Of a stretch of 64,000 nucleotides of DNA, positions 61,401-64,000 are shown piece by piece. Position 1 is the stretch's first letter. Each line of letters opens with the position of its first letter. Source of the stretch: Burkholderiales bacterium (GTDB lineage Bacteria; Pseudomonadota; Gammaproteobacteria; Burkholderiales; SG8-41); NCBI GenBank assembly GCA_022841375.1, contig JALHRQ010000005.1, positions 183,828 to 247,827 on the forward strand. Direction: 5' to 3'. The notes under the pieces were generated by a model. The model had not been told where the DNA came from, made no database searches, and saw only the letters and a list, made by a program, of their open reading frames with translations. The position numbers were made by a program, and so were the translations under genes.

Positions 61401-63977
61401 ACCGCTGTCGTCGGAATCCACCACGAATGCCACAGTATTACCGGCAGTGGTGATATTGGAACCGAGATAGCTCAGCGCATCAGCCAGATTTGTCGTGTTG
61501 ATCGTCACGGCACTACCCGCCGTGTCGGCATTGTAAAAGGTGACTATGCCATTGCTGATGCTGTGGTTCGACAGCGCGCCGACATTCGTGGCGCCATTGT
61601 CGGTGCCGTTCGTCACGTTCCCGGCAATGACATTCGAAGGCAGATCCAGCCGGTCGTGCAAGCCTGCCGTGGCAGAAGTGATATCGAAGCCACTGGTCGT
61701 CGGGTTGGTACTCGAATTACCAATAACATCCCAAGCACTCACAGTGCTCTCGCCAGCGCCGATTCGGACAATGTCAGTAAACATCGTGCCTGTTCTGATT
61801 TCAGTCAGCGTAATCGAGTCATTGCCGGCACCGCCGACAATGATATCGGTGCCACCGTTGTCAATGAATACATCCCGCGCACTGGTACCGATCAAAAGGT
61901 CATCACCGCCATTGCCGCGCAGTTGCTGCAACCAGGTCTGGCTGTCATGAACCGGGTTGTAACCGCTGAGGTCAATTACGTTGTTACCGCCACCCCCCAC
62001 GTAGAACTCACGCGATAGTACCTTGTTGCCCGCCAGATCCATGACATCATTGCCGTTTTGGTCAAAACGCACCATAACGACCCCGCCCCCTCCAAAAGTG
62101 CCACCCGCGGTCGTCAGGTTAACGATAAGGTCGGTTGTACCCGTGCCGGTGACACTGTTCACCGTGATCGACGACTGCGGACCGTTATCGACCCAGGATG
62201 GATTCCTGATCACAGTCACATCGCTGGTACCTGCGGTGACCGCCTCGGAAAAATTGATACTAAGATCAGTTGAACTCGTGCCAGTTCCGACAAAAGTAGC
62301 CTGGCCAGGTGTGGGTCTGGTGCTGTCAATATTAATCCCCAGCGTTCCCGATACAGCCGAAACATTACCCGCCAAATCGGTCTGCTTAACCGTCAAGGTA
62401 TGTGCTCCAGCCGCGAGCACCGAACTCGTGATGCTCCACGCGCCAGCGCCATTCGCCAAACCCGTATTCAATGGTGTGGTGCCATCCGTACCATAAAGCG
62501 TCACAGTGGCGCCCGCTTCCGCCCCGGTACCCGTCACTGTGGGTGTCGTGTCATTCGTGAGATTGTCGGTATTACTGAAGCCAAAATCTGACGTAGGATC
62601 GAGATCGGGCGCGGAAGGCGCTGCCACCGTGTTATCGAGCGCGATGGTCTTGGTTGCCTGCGTAGCCGCATTGCCCGCCGCATCCGTCGTGTTGGCCGTG
62701 ATGCTGATGTTGCCGTTGGTCAACGCGCTGATGTCAGCCACCGTCGCGCTCCAGGTGCCATCTCCTCCGACGACCGCCGTGGTGTTGACCGTGGTGACGC
62801 CGTCTGTCAGCGCCACGTTGACCGTCAGTCCCACCGCTCCCGTCGAGGTGCCGGATACCGCCACCGTGTTGTCTTCAGCCGCGTTGGCAATGTTGTCGCT
62901 CACCAGCGTAGCCGCAATCGCCAGGGTCGGCGCAACGTTATCCAGCACGATGGACTTGGTCGCCTGCGTAGCCGCATTGCCCGCCGCATCCGTCGTATTG
63001 GCCGTGATGCTGATGTTGCCGTTGGTCAGTGCGCTGATGTCAGCCACCGTCGCGCTCCAGGTGCCATCACCTCCGACGACCGCCGTGGTGTTGACCGTGG
63101 TGACGCCGTCCGTCAACGCCACGTTGACCGTCAGGCCCACCGCCCCCGTCGAGGTGCCGGATACCGCAACCGTGTTGTCTTCAGCGGCGTTGGCAATGTT
63201 GTTGCCCACCAGTGTGGCCGCAATCGCCAGGGTCGGCGCAACGTTATCCAGCACGATGGTCTTGGTCGCCTGCGTAGCCGCATTGCCCGCCGCATCCGTC
63301 GTGTTGGCCGTGATGCTGATGTTGCCGTTGGTCAGCGCGCTGATGTCAGCCGCCGTCGCGCTCCAGGTGCCGTCTCCCGCGACGACCCCCGTGGTGTTGA
63401 CCGTGGTGACGCCGTCCGTCAGCGCTACGTTGACCGTCAGGCCCACCGCTCCTGTCGAGGTGCCGGATACCGCAACCGTGTTGTCTTCAGCGGCGTTGGC
63501 AATGTTGTTGCCCACCAGGGTGGCCGCAATTGCCAAGGTCGGCACAATCGTATCTACGCTCACAGAGGTACTACCCGAGAGCGCACCGATGTTGCCCGCA
63601 ACGTCAGTAATGAAGGCCGACACGTTGAACGTGCCCTGGCCTTGCGTCGTGATCGTGCCCAGGGGCACCGTCACGGTCGCACTGTTGCCCACGATATCAC
63701 CCGACAGCAGCGTGTAATCCACCAACCGGCCACCCCAGATCACCGTCAGGGTGTCACCCGCCAGGGCGCCCGTGCCAGTGAGGTCCACCACCACTGGCGT
63801 GCCATTGGCCGCTTCAGCAGCGTTGACGCCACCACCGGCGCTCTCCGCCACCGTTGGCGGCACCGGCGGCGCCAAAGGCGCCAGCGTGTCCACCGTTGCC
63901 GTCGCGTTGTTGGACAGCGCGTAGGTCAGTGTCGCCGGATTGCTCACCGCATCCACGATGGTGGCGCCGTTCAGCAC
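58491..63977 (-). CDS. Giant type I-secreted RTX/Ig-like repeat adhesin, C-terminal part (N-terminus beyond right edge)
   Basis: Ig-like repeats ([43 protein letters not shown]), GGNDxLxG RTX-like motifs, C-terminal DTLVIYDGD...FISHV; adjacent T1SS genes. Confidence 0.92.
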   Translation of the reverse strand: MLNGATIVDAVSNPATLTYALSNNATATVDTLAPLAPPVPPTVAESAGGGVNAAEAANGTPVVVDLTGTGALAGDTLTVIWGGRLVDYTLLSGDIVGNSATVTVPLGTITTQGQGTFNVSAFITDVAGNIGALSGSTSVSVDTIVPTLAIAATLVGNNIANAAEDNTVAVSGTSTGAVGLTVNVALTDGVTTVNTTGVVAGDGTWSATAADISALTNGNISITANTTDAAGNAATQATKTIVLDNVAPTLAIAATLVGNNIANAAEDNTVAVSGTSTGAVGLTVNVALTDGVTTVNTTAVVGGDGTWSATVADISALTNGNISITANTTDAAGNAATQATKSIVLDNVAPTLAIAATLVSDNIANAAEDNTVAVSGTSTGAVGLTVNVALTDGVTTVNTTAVVGGDGTWSATVADISALTNGNISITANTTDAAGNAATQATKTIALDNTVAAPSAPDLDPTSDFGFSNTDNLTNDTTPTVTGTGAEAGATVTLYGTDGTTPLNTGLANGAGAWSITSSVLAAGAHTLTVKQTDLAGNVSAVSGTLGINIDSTRPTPGQATFVGTGTSSTDLSINFSEAVTAGTSDVTVIRNPSWVDNGPQSSITVNSVTGTGTTDLIVNLTTAGGTFGGGGVVMVRFDQNGNDVMDLAGNKVLSREFYVGGGGNNVIDLSGYNPVHDSQTWLQQLRGNGGDDLLIGTSARDVFIDNGGTDIIVGGAGNDSITLTEIRTGTMFTDIVRIGAGESTVSAWDVIGNSSTNPTTSGFDITSATAGLHDRLDLPSNVIAGNVTNGTDNGATNVGALSNHSISNGIVTFYNADTAGSAVTINTTNLADALSYLGSNITTAGNTVAFVVDSDDSGGAIVDAVDSLFVFQDGGATDIAVQLSGLGGINSATLGTSAGANVVQLVTSVPTVVNVTSSTSGAAPLNAGATVSIQVTFSEVVTVDTTWGTPQLTLETGATDWAVNYVSGSGTATLHFTYTVQAGDVSPDLDYFSTGALVLNGATIKDATGTDTANLTLPTPGATGSLGANRGIVVDTATTLPAAPSTLDLTAGTDSGTSNTDNITNDTTPTLTGTGNVAASVSLYDTDGTTVLGTGTVNGSGVWSITSSALANGVHNLTAKQTNVVGESIASGALAVTIDTTAPTSAGATFTEGGNSTINLVFNEAVTASNINGLILHKNPDLNAGNGGFGAPTIATGFSFSNSTTLSITTVTTVVATDVVRAYYNGGGVGALADIAGNAFSSGEIWIGGTGNNNIDLSNYGSSLPITLRGNGGNDDLTGTSAADTLIDGGGPATPTRTDGPFDDFLEGGRGADTIRLVENGIAVNFRMDLVYIEMGHSTASAMDVISVSGTNAGSGFDIASGTLANHDVLILQSNAIVGDVTNAADNGATNVGTLLNHSITSGIVTFFNANTNGSAVTINNANVADALTYLSANINGAGATVAFRVDTNGNGTINSGVDALYVFQNNGTIPLAGGYVVPDTVVKIDQLVNVQSATLAAVNMSSIGTAPLNAVQVLDVMPPEPIGFAVTSNGVALNFAENAFATASVALSMKQNGVTDMTITGVTGNGTTALAAATNVTLAADDWVLLQYLATDATNGISDAAGNVLIDDEPGYGGSAEGSSGNNTIDLSGASFNAVGGYDLNGAGGNDILTGSAVDDYIDGGSGADTMTGGAGQDYYSFEQGDSPLGVVNLANGTAGILDNGDTFTFAGGVDRITDFASNEGMNLNVPNQDLANAPGLGWMGASNATPATAVLPTNGLATDQGFFMVRGNYNTGTTTFTVNSTAGVDTLVIYDGDSSAGMTQTGIVLSGVTLAQLNAFSGSNFISHV
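62644..63561 (-). repeat. Three near-identical tandem 306-bp (102 aa) adhesin repeats
   Basis: atggtcttggt(t/c)gcctgcgtagccgcattgcccgccgc recurs at 62644, 62950 and 63256. Confidence 0.9.
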
Positions 63978-64000
63978 AATGCCGTTGGCCGCGGCATCAA

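Noticed and set aside
62506-63717. 403-aa plus-strand ORF antisense to the adhesin repeats
   Set aside because: Mirrors the tandem DNA repeats; low-complexity Val/Ala/Ser/Thr protein with no independent support.

Overview
The window is a chromosomal segment with the gene content and order of a betaproteobacterium (inferred, no search run). It is mostly core metabolism. From left to right: a TPR fragment and tRNA-Ser(GGA); hflX; a DUF4236 + SUMF1-like pair; a FixJ-type two-component system with a MASE1 kinase; a divergent Mrp/Mbh-like multi-subunit cation/H+ antiporter operon with three NuoL/M/N-like subunits; an enoyl-CoA hydratase; two orphan Bug/TctC binding proteins; a 2-oxoacid:ferredoxin oxidoreductase operon with a GltD-like/ferredoxin fusion; a SET-domain protein; prpE; an acuI/yhdH-like reductase; and zapE. 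Next comes a TCA supercluster (lpd-odhB-sucA-gltA-sdhE-sdhBADC) divergent from mdh, prpC-prpD, a thioredoxin-like protein and tandem aconitases. The right end holds a collagen-like lipoprotein, malic enzyme, an oxaloacetate-decarboxylase-like protein, and a type I secretion locus (HlyD/ABC/TolC) with an embedded RelE/ParD TA pair and a giant repeat-rich adhesin that runs off the right edge. The most interesting non-coding signals are: a ~269-bp TA-flanked inverted-repeat (MITE-like) element between mdh and prpC; a terminator-like hairpin 15 nt before the prpC start codon; a perfect FNR box before the ferredoxin oxidoreductase operon; a recurrent ~26-bp AT-rich intergenic motif; and a 21-bp duplication of the tRNA-Ser 3' end. 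No CRISPR array, prophage or complete IS element was seen.
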